Shown piece by piece: positions 1 through 10,129 of a DNA stretch of 64,000 nt. Source of the stretch: Capilliphycus salinus (GTDB taxonomy: Bacteria; Cyanobacteriota; Cyanobacteriia; Cyanobacteriales; Microcoleaceae). Every line of letters starts with the position of its first letter. The first letter of the stretch is position 1. Where the stretch lies: the NCBI RefSeq assembly GCF_047276495.1, contig NZ_CP178543.1, forward strand, positions 1,178,001 through 1,242,000. The letters are read 5' to 3'. The position numbers were made by a program, and so were the translations under genes. The notes beneath the pieces are model-generated. The model did not search any database. It was not told where the DNA came from and worked only from the letters and a program-made list of their open reading frames with translations.

Positions 1-2
1 CA

Positions 3-2135
3 ATGACATCACAGCCAACAGGTAATCCCACAAGACTTGACGTAATACTTGGCCCGGGTCCAAATTTTTGGGACCAAAATGCGGTAGTGGCCGTCAAACC
101 GGATACGATTTTAGGGGGAGATGGTAACGACACGATTCTCTCGGCCACACTGGGCGGAAGTCAAATTGAGGGCAATGAAGATAATGACGTCCTCACCAGC
201 AGAGGCCCCAACGATACACTTTTCGGGGGTGAAGGCAATGACTCCCTGGTTGTGGAAAACGTCTCTCGCGCCATTGGTGATGAAGGTCGCGATACCTTAA
301 CCGCCACTTCAACAGCTACCCTATACGGGGGGGCTGACCGAGATTTTATCGTCGCTTTATCGGTTAACAACCTAGAGTTTGGAAACGCGGGGAATGACAC
401 CATTTTAGGGGGTGTACAGGGCGGTGACTCCATCTATGGAGGTAAAGACAACGACCTGATCGGATTCTCCAGCACCGGGGGTGGCAGTAACATCGGTATT
501 CCGATCAGCGCTCAAATTGCCGGGGTGAACCAAGGTCGGAACTTCGTGGGAGGAAACCTCGGTAACGACACAATTGTGGGTACCGGTGACTCCGAAAGCC
601 TCTACGGGGGTCAAGATGATGACTCCGTTGTTGGGGTGGGTAGCACGACCTTTGCCGCCGGGGATTTGGGTGATGATATTGTCGTGATCCAAAACCGCCG
701 ACAACAAAACGTCAACCCCATTACCGGCGAAGTCTCTATCGTCAGAGTCGGTGTTCGCGAAACTACCTTAGAAGGGGGCGAGGGTAATGACTCCCTGTAT
801 GGCGGTGTTGGTTTCCTCGCTGAAGGGGGCAACTTCTTTGACGGTGGGGCGGGTAACGATACCATCAGCAGTTTTGCTTTTCAAGATTCTCTCTCTGGAG
901 GCGATGGTAATGATGTGCTGTCCACCAATACATCTAGTGAGGTAGTCACGATCGGATTTGGCACGGTTAACACTTCTATTCAGGGGTTTGCCGGAGACAG
1001 TACCCTCGATGGGGGCGAAGGCGATGACACCATCATCTCTGCTTTTGAAAGCGATTTCCTCTTTGGGGGTGGCGGTAATGACACCCTGTCCGGTCCGTTT
1101 ACCCTGATGGATGGTGGAGACGGTAATGACACCCTCGATGGCAGTAGCTTCCTCAGAGCAGGAACCACTTCGCCGTTGGAAGTTAGCTTGTTTGGGGGTG
1201 CGGGTAACGATATCCTGAGCGGAGCAAGACAAGCAAGCGCAACCAATTTGATCAACGTCTTTGCAGGCGGTTCCGGAGACGACAGCATTACCCTAAATTC
1301 CACCAGTGATGTTCTCCTCACAGACTCCGCAAACCTGGAAGGAAACGACACCATTACTGCTTTTCAAATCACTCCCGCTAACGTTGAGGGCAAAGCAGAC
1401 TTTGTTCTGTTTGATACCTTAGGCAGCAACGTTATTAACGGTAGTAACGGCGATGACAGTATCGTAGCGGGTTCCGGTGCTGATGTCCTGCGTGGCGGTA
1501 CGATTGTCGATATTACCGGTGATAACCTCGGCGCCTTGGATTTCATCGGTAAAGGAAATGATACCATCGCCGCAGGCGGTGGAAATGACTTCCTCTTCGG
1601 TGGACTGGGCGATGATTCTCTCATTGGTCAAGCCGGAGATGATACCCTCCAAGGTAGCTTCAACTCCGACCCCGCAAATACAACGGCTTCTTTTGGTGAT
1701 ACCTTGGTCGGTGGAGAGGGCAGCGACACCTTCTTCTATCAGTTTGCCACAGAAGTCTTCCAAGACAATGGCAACATCAGCACCCTGGCTGACTTAATTG
1801 GTGACTTCACCGTTGGCGTTGATAAGTTAGTGTTTACCCGTCAGGGTTCAACGAACAATGGTGGCTTCAACTTTGCCTCCACTGGACGCCCGAATGACAG
1901 CGAGTTGATTGAACTCGGACCGACTCAAACCTATGTCGCCAGTGGAGCGAGTACCAGCCCGACGGCGGTCATTGCAGAAGTCAATACGGGGGTTCTGGTT
2001 TATCAGCGCAACTCCGGTCTGTTGCAGTACGACCCCGATGGTTCCGGCCCGGCTTTTGCTACCGATGTGACTCGCTTTAGTTTAGTTGATGGACGTGGCC
2101 CTGACCTCTCTCGGACTGACTTTATCTTTATCTAA
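3..2135 (+). CDS. RTX (hemolysin-type calcium-binding repeat) surface/secreted protein
   Basis: A 710-residue acidic protein made almost entirely of glycine/aspartate-rich nonapeptide repeats of the GGxGxDxLx type. About 20 are visible between residues 37 and 570, for example GGDGNDTIL, GGEGNDSLV and GGLGDDSLI. In this family such repeats fold into a parallel beta-roll that binds Ca2+ outside the cell. There is no Sec signal peptide. The final ~130 residues are repeat-free (starting near GGEGSDTFF) and look like the C-terminal region that usually carries the type I secretion signal. A PpiC/HlyB/HlyD-type exporter operon lies about 8 kb downstream and is a plausible route out (inference). The ATG is the third base of the window, so the upstream region and true start cannot be checked; the protein could be longer. 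No catalytic domain was recognised. Confidence 0.85.
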   Translation: MTSQPTGNPTRLDVILGPGPNFWDQNAVVAVKPDTILGGDGNDTILSATLGGSQIEGNEDNDVLTSRGPNDTLFGGEGNDSLVVENVSRAIGDEGRDTLTATSTATLYGGADRDFIVALSVNNLEFGNAGNDTILGGVQGGDSIYGGKDNDLIGFSSTGGGSNIGIPISAQIAGVNQGRNFVGGNLGNDTIVGTGDSESLYGGQDDDSVVGVGSTTFAAGDLGDDIVVIQNRRQQNVNPITGEVSIVRVGVRETTLEGGEGNDSLYGGVGFLAEGGNFFDGGAGNDTISSFAFQDSLSGGDGNDVLSTNTSSEVVTIGFGTVNTSIQGFAGDSTLDGGEGDDTIISAFESDFLFGGGGNDTLSGPFTLMDGGDGNDTLDGSSFLRAGTTSPLEVSLFGGAGNDILSGARQASATNLINVFAGGSGDDSITLNSTSDVLLTDSANLEGNDTITAFQITPANVEGKADFVLFDTLGSNVINGSNGDDSIVAGSGADVLRGGTIVDITGDNLGALDFIGKGNDTIAAGGGNDFLFGGLGDDSLIGQAGDDTLQGSFNSDPANTTASFGDTLVGGEGSDTFFYQFATEVFQDNGNISTLADLIGDFTVGVDKLVFTRQGSTNNGGFNFASTGRPNDSELIELGPTQTYVASGASTSPTAVIAEVNTGVLVYQRNSGLLQYDPDGSGPAFATDVTRFSLVDGRGPDLSRTDFIFI

Positions 2136-2174
2136 CCCGATGAGACAGCTTCTCTCGAATTCTTAATTCAATTG

Positions 2175-2209
2175 AGTAGGGTGGGCTTTGCTCATCCTAC
2201 TGTTTTTTT
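2175..2209 (+). terminator. Rho-independent terminator after the RTX gene
   Basis: A 12 bp stem (AGTAGGGTGGGC with GCTCATCCTACT, two G-U pairs) with a 3-base loop is followed at once by GTTTTTTT. It starts about 40 bases after the RTX stop codon. Confidence 0.8.
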
Positions 2210-2228
2210 GGGGAATTTTTTCGGCTTT

Positions 2229-2459
2229 TGATATGATCTCCGATTAATCAATAATCCCAACCGTAGGGGCGCGCCTCATTACAGTTTACAGTTATCAGTT
2301 ATGCAGTTATCAGTTTTTACAGTTATCAATTAGAGCGTGTTTTCAGCAATCGCTTGTAACTTTTAACCTGCACGGTACTTGTTCACTGTAAACTGATAAC
2401 TGCTAACTGTAAAAACCCGCCCCGCCCCATAACAGCATTAATCAACCGGACATCATCTG
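2229..2459. mobile_element. MITE-like element, copy 1, with nested short repeats
   Basis: The left end (2231-2248) and right end (2437-2459, ATTAATCAACCGGACATCAT) are imperfect inverted repeats of each other and match the ends of a second element at 63865-64000. The interior begins ...AATCCCAACCGTAGGGGCG and ends ACCCGCCCCGCCCC, like the second copy, but is split by CAGTTATCAGTT/ACAGTTTACAGTT-type short repeats at about 2280-2415. No reading frame is present. The rest of the gap to the next gene, 2460-2588, is AT-rich and shows nothing recognisable. Confidence 0.5.
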
Positions 2460-2588
2460 ACTACAATCATTAAAAATTCAGTTATAAAATTCAGTATTCT
2501 TTAGAGAAATTTAGCTTGATAACCGAAATTTTAATTCCTAAAAAACTACTGAAAAACTACCCTAATAGCTAACTTTAAAACGGCGATT

Positions 2589-3467
2589 TTAATCGGAGGT
2601 TTCAGGATTAACAAATTTAACTTGCTTACCAATTAAGTTTAAAAAACTAGACCCAAAATGTTGAATTTCTAAAAAATTAGCGTGGCTGGGAGCGGGTTTA
2701 TAGATTTTAAATGTTTTCATAATTCCCAGAGTTGCCGCACTTTCTAACGGCCCAATAAAACTACAATCTCGATCTAAAAAATAAGGTTTTTTTACCCAGT
2801 ATTCCATCTGTTCGGCATTTAAAAAATAACAGCCCGAATGGGGGTTTAAAGCCCGTTGAAACTTGACAGACTGTTCCATGACTTTACCCGCAAATTGGGG
2901 CTGTTCCTGCACGTTTTGAAACTTTGCCGTTAAATGCGGTAAAATATCCCCATCTACATAGGCTTTGGCAACTTTACCATTGGGAGAAATTTCATAGCGG
3001 TTTAATTGCAATAAACATCCATTTCCCGTATGGTGTGTAAACCATCCCAATTTGACAAATAACCAGGGATCGTGTAAAATTAAATCATCTTCTAAATAAC
3101 AATAATAATCGTACTGACCCAAACAATCCCGTAAAACCGCCTGACATTCAAACCCCAATAACATCGGTTCGGCGTTGGTTTGATGATGTTTGAAACTTCC
3201 CGGCCGAAAGGGAAGATGGGAAATTAAATGGGCGTCTTGGGTGGTACAAATGACAATATCAATCTGGTTTCTGTTCGTTTCGTTAGCCGGCAGCGTCACA
3301 CATTTACCAATATCAATTGTACATTGAGACTGGCTGTAGAGTCCCCGCAACGCCGTGATTGCCATACTCAATGCCATCAAACGCGGTCGAGGATCTTTAT
3401 CGAGGGAGGCGTGTTTTCCCTCGTCAGTGGCTTTATAATAATGGGGAAGGGTAAATAGAATTCGCAT
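2589..3467 (-). CDS. Putative GT-A-fold glycosyltransferase (hypothetical)
   Basis: The product is 292 residues from the ATG at 3467 (MRILFTLPHYYK). An upstream in-frame extension to 3623 would run into the preceding gene and is rejected. The mid-protein motif YLEDDLILHDP looks like the acidic metal/nucleotide-sugar-binding segment of GT-A glycosyltransferases, and the later LNPHSGCYFLNAEQM segment resembles an acceptor-site region. There are no membrane segments. It lies 23 bases downstream of the methyltransferase/glycosyltransferase gene at 3491-5260 on the same strand, so the two are probably co-transcribed. The family assignment rests on these motifs alone; a sugar or substrate cannot be named. 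Confidence 0.55.
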   Translation of the reverse strand: MRILFTLPHYYKATDEGKHASLDKDPRPRLMALSMAITALRGLYSQSQCTIDIGKCVTLPANETNRNQIDIVICTTQDAHLISHLPFRPGSFKHHQTNAEPMLLGFECQAVLRDCLGQYDYYCYLEDDLILHDPWLFVKLGWFTHHTGNGCLLQLNRYEISPNGKVAKAYVDGDILPHLTAKFQNVQEQPQFAGKVMEQSVKFQRALNPHSGCYFLNAEQMEYWVKKPYFLDRDCSFIGPLESAATLGIMKTFKIYKPAPSHANFLEIQHFGSSFLNLIGKQVKFVNPETSD

Positions 3468-3490
3468 CGGTTTGCTACCATTAATTAAAT

Positions 3491-5260
3491 TTATTCTACA
3501 AATAATTCCGGTACCCGCAGGCGCAACTGTTGGTTTAACTCCGGTAAGCGATCGCGCATCTGGAGATACCAACTTCGTCGTTGGGGATAATGTTGGCAGA
3601 GTAAACGATGATTTCGCACCCATTCATAGGCATTGGCGGCGATTTTTTGGCGGAAACGATCATTAACAATTAATTCGTTTAGCTTGGTTTCAAACTGTTT
3701 AATAGTCCGATAAATTAATCCCGTTTCTCCTTCTAAAATAGATCGTTCATAAACCGTCGGACTCGCCAACACCGCCACCCCATGACCGGCACATTCTAAA
3801 AATTTTAAATCCGATTTCATTAAATTAACCGGGGTGGCCGCCAGCGGTAATAATCCAATATCGCAACCGTGTAAAATCTCTTGGTAGCGTTCGTAACTAC
3901 AAAACGCTTCAAATTCTTTGTGAGGCGTTTCTAGGCTGTCAAAAAATAAGCGATCGTGAATCACTTTAACCCGCACTTTATCCCGATATTTAGCCAACAC
4001 TTTGTTTAAACTTATTATAATCGGTTTCCAGTCTTTTTCCCGGTTTAGCGCCCCAAAAAATAACGTCACCGCATCCGTTTGATACTCTCGCGGAGGGGGT
4101 AAATAACCCAGTTGATTTGGAAACACCGCCACATTCGGATTAAGTTGTCGTAAAAACACCCCCAACGCTTCGGTTGACGTTTGTACCCCGTGACATCCCC
4201 GATAGCTTAAATAACGATTTTCTGCATATTCTCGCCGTCGCAAAGGATTATCATCAATTTCGGCAATAATTAAATAATCTTGGTTGAGTAATTGTCTCAA
4301 TTTCGGGATATAATCTTCATAGGACATGATCGTTCTTTGCCAAACAATTACCTTTTCTTCCCCCGGTATCGGTGTGACCGTCGGAAAAGATTTTACCCCG
4401 GAAACCGCACGGGTTCCCGGTAGAGTTTGAGTTAGACGATCCGGTTCTAAAACGCGCAGGCGATCGCAAGCCGTCGGCGCCATCATTATCGTTTGAATTG
4501 ACAGACGCCGCAGGGGTTTAAAAGAGCGAGTCGCCCGAATTAAATAGCGTTGTGCGGCGCTTTGGGTTGCAAAACGATTCAAGTCTAAACCCAACGCTTG
4601 AATCATCGGTTGCATCAGTTGTAAAAACTTTTGAAATTCTTCATCTTTTTGTCCGCGAGTTTGGACTTCATAAATTTGTAATCCCGCAGATTGAAACAAA
4701 TATTGAATTCTTTCCAACGTAAATTCTTGTCGGGGAGATTGTTCGAGTTGAGTTGGGGTTTGCTCGTCTAAACTTCCCCATTTTCCCTGTAATAAATTTA
4801 CAATTTTTCGCCAATACTGTACATTATCAATAGCAGCGATAACTTCTCCTTCTGGGTGTAACCACTGGCTTTGATGCTGAAGAACTTTCGCCGGATTTTC
4901 CACTAACGAGAGAATATTATCATAGACCAAACAATCAACCTGACCGACATCTAAAGCCAGAGATTTGAGTTGAATTTGCTCAACATCGCCAACGATAACG
5001 CGATCGTAATCTTGACAAGCTTCAGCCTGTTGAGAATTTGATACAATTCCAATATAACAACAGTGGGGATTAATTTGTTTGTACCGACTTGCAGTTTTTT
5101 GGGGAGGTCCAACTTGAACAATAACTTGAGCATTGGCGCTTAACAGCGAGAGCAAATCTGAAGAAGGGGAGAACGGATAGAAAGGTTCTTTTTGGGGAGG
5201 GGGGGAGCCAGCCAAATTTGCATTCATATCTTTAACAGCCAGACTTCGCTCAATGTGCAA
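3491..5260 (-). CDS. Methyltransferase-like/GT4-type glycosyltransferase fusion
   Basis: A 589-residue protein. The N-terminal half (about 40-240) resembles a SAM-methyltransferase fold, with VIVQVG, a VDCLVYDNILS strand and LHPEGEVIAAIDN, followed by a helical tail. The C-terminal half (about 290-570) looks like a GT-B glycosyltransferase: LFFGALNREKDWKPII, VIHDRLFF, then GCDIGLLPL and KFLECAGHGVAVLASPTVYE, the usual nucleotide-sugar/acceptor segment of GT4 enzymes. The coordinates use a TTG start with GAGGA just upstream; an ATG at 5227 (MNANLAG) is the alternative, with a weaker ribosome site. It is the first gene of a two-gene minus-strand unit divergent from the large glycosyltransferase at 5624. 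A methyltransferase-like part may cap or modify a glycan (inference). Confidence 0.7.
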   Translation of the reverse strand: MHIERSLAVKDMNANLAGSPPPQKEPFYPFSPSSDLLSLLSANAQVIVQVGPPQKTASRYKQINPHCCYIGIVSNSQQAEACQDYDRVIVGDVEQIQLKSLALDVGQVDCLVYDNILSLVENPAKVLQHQSQWLHPEGEVIAAIDNVQYWRKIVNLLQGKWGSLDEQTPTQLEQSPRQEFTLERIQYLFQSAGLQIYEVQTRGQKDEEFQKFLQLMQPMIQALGLDLNRFATQSAAQRYLIRATRSFKPLRRLSIQTIMMAPTACDRLRVLEPDRLTQTLPGTRAVSGVKSFPTVTPIPGEEKVIVWQRTIMSYEDYIPKLRQLLNQDYLIIAEIDDNPLRRREYAENRYLSYRGCHGVQTSTEALGVFLRQLNPNVAVFPNQLGYLPPPREYQTDAVTLFFGALNREKDWKPIIISLNKVLAKYRDKVRVKVIHDRLFFDSLETPHKEFEAFCSYERYQEILHGCDIGLLPLAATPVNLMKSDLKFLECAGHGVAVLASPTVYERSILEGETGLIYRTIKQFETKLNELIVNDRFRQKIAANAYEWVRNHRLLCQHYPQRRSWYLQMRDRLPELNQQLRLRVPELFVE

Positions 5261-5623
5261 TCAAATCCTCGACAGTTGGATTCGGGGGAAACGGCCAAAT
5301 CCCATTCTTGCAAGCGGACTTAACTGTTTTTACTGTATCATAAATCTGATGTTTTTTTACGGATTGACGAGTTCTATTGACTCGGGGACAAAAATCGACA
5401 AAGGGGCGAACGGTAAAACCCCAAACCTTCTTTTTATTGGGGTCGCCAAATTAGAGACAAGCAGACGGGAGGGGTAAGAATTGTTATTCGTGAGTAAATT
5501 CAGATAAATTTTCCGAGAAAGCCTTTGATCTTCCGGTTGCGTTTGGGAACTTCAACCCCAAAAACAAAAGTAAAACTCAAAACAGAACCCTGTCATTTAT
5601 ATTGAACGTTTACCTGTAGTATT
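5261..5623. other. Divergent promoter region between glycosyltransferase genes
   Basis: This 363-base gap separates two divergently read glycosyltransferase genes and should hold both promoters. An in-frame stretch at 5253-5477 exists but has no family features and overlaps the opposite gene. No repeat or RNA was recognised. Confidence 0.4.
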
Positions 5624-8600
5624 ATGCCGCGAGTTTCTGTTGTTATCCCAACTTACAATCAAGAAGCCTATATTTCCCAAGCCCTCGATAGTGTTCTCAA
5701 ACAAACCTATCAAGATTTTGAGATTGTCATCGTTAATGATGCCTCCGGCGATCGCACCTTAGAGAAAATTCAAGAAAAAAAAGATCCTCGAATTCGTTTG
5801 TTTAGCTTTGAACAAAATCAGGGAGAAAGTGCAGCCACAAATTATGGCATTCAACAAGCCCGAGGCGAGTTAATTGCCCTTCTCCATTCCGACGATGTGT
5901 TTGTGCCGCAAAAACTGGAAAAACAAGTTGAATGTTTAGAGAAAAATCCTCAATTTAATGCTATTCTGACCTATCCTCAACTCATCAACAGCCGGGGGGA
6001 AAGATTACCCCCCTCCGACTCCTTTCTCCAGCAAGTTTTTATTCAGCCAAACCGGACAAGGTTTCAATGGCTCAACTCTTTTTTTAGTAAAGATAACTGT
6101 CTCTGTCAAACCAGCGCATTAATTCGCCGAGAGTGCTATCAACAAATTGGTTTCTACGATCCTCGGTTTCGCCAAATTCCCGACTTTGACTTTTGGGTGA
6201 GATTTTGTCTGAAATACGAACTTTATATCTTACCGGAACCTTTAGTAAACTATCGAGTTCACCAATCTAATATTAGCGGAATCAAACCCGAAACCATTAT
6301 TCGTCATAACTTTGAACTCTCCCAAGTCTTAAAACGATACTTTTGCGTAGAAGTGTATGAAAACCTGCTGAAAATCTTTCCAGACGCTCTAGAACCGGGA
6401 GAAATTTTTGAACCGAGCTTGGGGGAGTTTTTAGTCGCCAGACAACTCTTCAAAATTGAACGTTCACCCCATCGAACTCTAAGCTTAGACACCCTATTTA
6501 ACCTCTTGGGAGATCCGGAGAAATCTCGGCTAATCAAACAGTATTACAACTTCGACTCTTCCCGTTTTTCAAAACTAACAGGAAGTTTCGATATCTTCAA
6601 CTTAATGGCGACTCAAAAACTCAAAACCCAATCCCCGCAACCCCCACAAAAAAATCAAACCAACCCCACCTTTTCTCCCCCAACCTTTCCCACCCCTTCC
6701 CAACCTCCTCTCGTCAGTTTAATCATACCCACCTACAACGGAGAAACCTTTTTAGCCGAAGCGATCAACAGCGCTATTTCCCAAACCTATCGTGATCTAG
6801 AAATCATTATCTCCGATGACGGTTCCAGCGATAAAACCCTAGAAATTGCTAAATCTTTCCAACACAAAACCCCCGTACCATTTCAGATTCTCGCACACAG
6901 CAACTATGGCTTAGTCGAAAACTTAAACTTCTCCATTTCCCAAGCCCGAGGAAAATATATCAAGTTTTTATTTCAAGACGATCTGCTTGAACCCAACTGT
7001 ATTGAAACAATGGTTCATCTGGCTGAACAAAATCCAGAAATTGGTTTAGTTTTCTCCCCTCGCCGAGTCTTTATTGCTGACGATTCCCAATCAAACCCCC
7101 TGTGTCAAGCCGCTTTAAATGGAGGAAAAAATCTTCATCAAAAATGGTCAAACCTCAAACCCATTCAGTCGGGTCAAGAGCTATTATCCGATCCCAACTG
7201 TTTAAAAGGAACAATCAATAAAATTGGTGAACCCACAACCGTATTAATTCCCAAAGCGGTTTTTGAAAAAATAGGCGGTTTTGATGATCACCTCCATCAA
7301 CTCTTAGATGGAGATTTGTGGCTGAGAATTATGGGAAATTATCAAATCGGTTTTGTCAATCAAACCCTATCCAGTTTGAGAATCCATCGCCAGCAACAAA
7401 CCCAAAAAAATATCTCCGCAGGTCAAAACCTCAAAGATTATCAAAGACTGTATGAAAAGATGCTGTTTCATCCCGATTATCACTTTTTGACTGCGGAGTT
7501 TAAATCTGGGGTTTTTCAAAAATTAATGGCGAAAACCCAAGAGTATTTTCCCTTAACCCAAAACTTGATTGAACAGTATCGAAAAAATCCACTTTCCGAC
7601 GGGATTCTGACTTATTTGCGTCAAATTCGTCAAATTCTTGCCAGTCGTTGGCTCACCCTATCAATAAATGAATTAAAACAAGCTTACCAGGGAGATTGGG
7701 GTGAAACCCATCGCGCTTTAATGGCTTGTGGTTTGCTCGAAGAACAACAAACCGATTCTGAAAAAATCTTTGTTCGACGCTTAACTCAACAAGTGGCTTT
7801 GGGGTTTCAAGAAGTTCAAGGAATTCAGGTGGTGTTGGCGGCTATGCTCTATCAAAAAGCTTATCAACTTCCCCTGCAATATCAAAATGCTTTAATTCCT
7901 AAATATATCTTTCAAGATTTTCTAGAGTTTCTATTTGCTGAAATCGAAATCTGTCCGGAATTGGCGGAAATTCAACGGTTTGTTGAGTTTCGAGAAAATT
8001 TGCTCAACTATATTTATCATAACCTGATTAACGAAACCACCAATCCGGTTTGGCTTTATATCGCTTCTATTTATAGTAAAGTCCCTCCCGGAGAAACTTG
8101 GAAACTGTGTCCTCCCCAACAGAATTTAAAAACCATTAGCAGTTATCGTGCTGATATTATCGATATCTACTTACAGCAAACCGGACACCCAATCGAATAT
8201 AATTTTACCGATTCTCCCTCCCCTTCTGCTAAAATAAATCTGGGAATCTTCATCGATAAAATAGGCTTCAATTCCGATACTTTTGCGATGATTCCTATTC
8301 TTAAAAATTTGGACTTGACTAATTTTAACCCCGTGCTGTATACTTTTAGTATCGAAAATGATATTTTGGGGGAACTGTACGTCAACCTAAATCGGCCGCC
8401 CGTCCAACTGCCAGAAAGCTTGAATGAAGCGGTATCCCGCATCCGACACGATCGCCTGGATTTCCTGCTGATCGGCTCTGATGTCACCATTCAAACGAAC
8501 ACAAGCTTTCAACTGGTACTGCACCGACTGGCCCGCAAACAGATAATTGCCGCGAGCGCTCAAATCACGAGTGGAATTCGGCAGATAGATTATATACTCG

Positions 8601-9349
8601 CGCCCGAACTCACCGAAGCCGCAAGCGAACAACAGCAGTACCGAGAACAAGTGATTCCGCTAAAAGGGTCGGGATTATGTTGGAACTATCCCGCTCAACC
8701 GCCAAAAGCCACAGTAGAACCCACCCGGCAAAGTTGGGGAGCAAGGGAAGAAACGGTGGTGTTTGCAGTCAGCGGAAAACTCAATGCGATCGCCGCAGAA
8801 TTCAGACAGATGTGGAGTCAAATTCTGGCGAGAGCGCCGCAATCAATACTGGTATTGCTTCCCCAAGCCGGAGCCAACCAAAATCCTCCGATTAGCGCCT
8901 TTTTCAATCGTATCCAATCCGATTTTAAACAGCAGGGAATTAGTCCGAAACGGTTTGTCATGGTCAAGCCGTTAAGTTCGTGGACAAACCTAAAAAAATG
9001 TTTAAGTTTAGCTAATATTTATTTAGACCCATATCCGAGTTACGAACCCTCATCAGTGGTCGAAGCCTTGCTAGCCGGAGCGATACCCGTCGTCTGCGAA
9101 GGTCAAACCCCCCGCCATCGACAAAGTGCCGCCCTACTCCGAGAACTGGGAACACCCGAACTGATTTGTTCAACAAAACAAGACTATTTAGAGCTAAGTA
9201 TAGCGTTAGCAAACCAACCCCAAAAACGCCAACAATACCGCGAGAAAATCAAGAATAATCTGGAAAAAACCCCCGCATTTTTAGACGGTCAAGCCCATAC
9301 AAAACAGTTGGAAAACTTGTTAAAAAATCTCTCCCTATTTCCCCGATAA
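5624..9349 (+). CDS. Three-module glycosyltransferase: GT2 + GT2 + OGT/SPINDLY-like (GT41) domain
   Basis: A 1241-residue cytoplasmic protein. Module 1 (about 1-230) is a GT2 GT-A domain: VSVVIPTYNQEAYISQALDS, then HSDDVF as the metal-binding motif. Module 2 (about 360-600) repeats this: VSLIIPTYNGETFLAEAINS and FQDDLLE. Residues 600-860 are helical with no recognised domain. Module 3 (about 870-1235) matches the C-terminal half of GT41 O-GlcNAc transferase-like enzymes: NIYLDPYPSYEPSSVVEALL, GAIPVVCEGQTPRHRQSAAL and LRELGTPELI. In this family the module transfers a sugar to protein Ser/Thr. The TPR repeats usual in GT41 proteins are absent. A Pro/Gln-rich linker (about 337-360) joins modules 1 and 2. 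It may glycosylate exported proteins such as the nearby RTX protein (inference). Confidence 0.85.
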   Translation: MPRVSVVIPTYNQEAYISQALDSVLKQTYQDFEIVIVNDASGDRTLEKIQEKKDPRIRLFSFEQNQGESAATNYGIQQARGELIALLHSDDVFVPQKLEKQVECLEKNPQFNAILTYPQLINSRGERLPPSDSFLQQVFIQPNRTRFQWLNSFFSKDNCLCQTSALIRRECYQQIGFYDPRFRQIPDFDFWVRFCLKYELYILPEPLVNYRVHQSNISGIKPETIIRHNFELSQVLKRYFCVEVYENLLKIFPDALEPGEIFEPSLGEFLVARQLFKIERSPHRTLSLDTLFNLLGDPEKSRLIKQYYNFDSSRFSKLTGSFDIFNLMATQKLKTQSPQPPQKNQTNPTFSPPTFPTPSQPPLVSLIIPTYNGETFLAEAINSAISQTYRDLEIIISDDGSSDKTLEIAKSFQHKTPVPFQILAHSNYGLVENLNFSISQARGKYIKFLFQDDLLEPNCIETMVHLAEQNPEIGLVFSPRRVFIADDSQSNPLCQAALNGGKNLHQKWSNLKPIQSGQELLSDPNCLKGTINKIGEPTTVLIPKAVFEKIGGFDDHLHQLLDGDLWLRIMGNYQIGFVNQTLSSLRIHRQQQTQKNISAGQNLKDYQRLYEKMLFHPDYHFLTAEFKSGVFQKLMAKTQEYFPLTQNLIEQYRKNPLSDGILTYLRQIRQILASRWLTLSINELKQAYQGDWGETHRALMACGLLEEQQTDSEKIFVRRLTQQVALGFQEVQGIQVVLAAMLYQKAYQLPLQYQNALIPKYIFQDFLEFLFAEIEICPELAEIQRFVEFRENLLNYIYHNLINETTNPVWLYIASIYSKVPPGETWKLCPPQQNLKTISSYRADIIDIYLQQTGHPIEYNFTDSPSPSAKINLGIFIDKIGFNSDTFAMIPILKNLDLTNFNPVLYTFSIENDILGELYVNLNRPPVQLPESLNEAVSRIRHDRLDFLLIGSDVTIQTNTSFQLVLHRLARKQIIAASAQITSGIRQIDYILAPELTEAASEQQQYREQVIPLKGSGLCWNYPAQPPKATVEPTRQSWGAREETVVFAVSGKLNAIAAEFRQMWSQILARAPQSILVLLPQAGANQNPPISAFFNRIQSDFKQQGISPKRFVMVKPLSSWTNLKKCLSLANIYLDPYPSYEPSSVVEALLAGAIPVVCEGQTPRHRQSAALLRELGTPELICSTKQDYLELSIALANQPQKRQQYREKIKNNLEKTPAFLDGQAHTKQLENLLKNLSLFPR

Positions 9350-10129
9350 AACCCATGAAATTATCGCGGCAGTATTTTTTCAAATTGCCGAAAATTCGAG
9401 AGATTTGTAGATAAAACCAGGTAAACAGAAGAATATCGGCCCTAAGTTGATTAGAAAAACTCCCAATCTTTTCTGCAAATAAAACTCATATAAAATAGAA
9501 TTTTACGGCTATAAAATAAAGCCGAGAACTGAAAAAATAACCCTAATTTTCAAGATTAAATTATGAATTACCCCGGAAAATATCAACACAAATTCAAGGG
9601 ACAATATACGGTTTGGAACGAGAAAGAATTAATGATGAATCGAAAGTAAGTTCGAGAAATACAAACAGTTTTGACAACAGGCTTAAGTTAGTCCTCTGCT
9701 GAGAATTGAGAATTGACCGTGTTAGAATTCATCAGGCTTGTTCCCGAACGCCTGTGGCAAGATGGGCAAAGGAGGGAAAAAGCTCAAACAGAGCCAGCAC
9801 GCCGATCTGGTCTGAGCATCCTGAAAACCATAACTCAAACCCGTGTAAATGATTACAGAACATCACTGCAACTGATGTCAGGAGTAGAGACACTCTGGGG
9901 TAATCTTAGACTAGACTGGGAATAGCCAGACGAAGCGATAGCCCGAGATGCAAATTTTAAAAGCAATAGGGCGATCGCATTCCCAGAATCGGGGGAATTA
10001 CAGGGTATCCCTCGCTGAGGGTCAGTTGTGTCTGCTATTATCGGGACAGAAAGATTTATAAAATCGGGGTTGCGGTGGCAGTCCCAGAACTTAATAAAAA
10101 GGGATAAAGCAAGTCCGTTGGAGAGTTCA
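9350..10129. other. Long non-coding gap before the type I secretion operon
   Basis: About 780 bases without a convincing gene. The first third is AT-rich. Open frames at 9713-9925 (+) and 9853-10167 (-) have no recognisable motifs and unusual composition. The right half presumably carries the promoter of the isomerase/exporter operon. Confidence 0.4.

Noticed and set aside
5253..5477. Small gene before the large glycosyltransferase
   Set aside because: It starts inside the opposite-strand gene, has no recognisable domain and lies where the divergent promoters should be.
9713..9925. 70-residue frame in the gap before the exporter operon
   Set aside because: No motif, a GTG start without a good ribosome site, and an overlapping minus-strand frame of equal quality.
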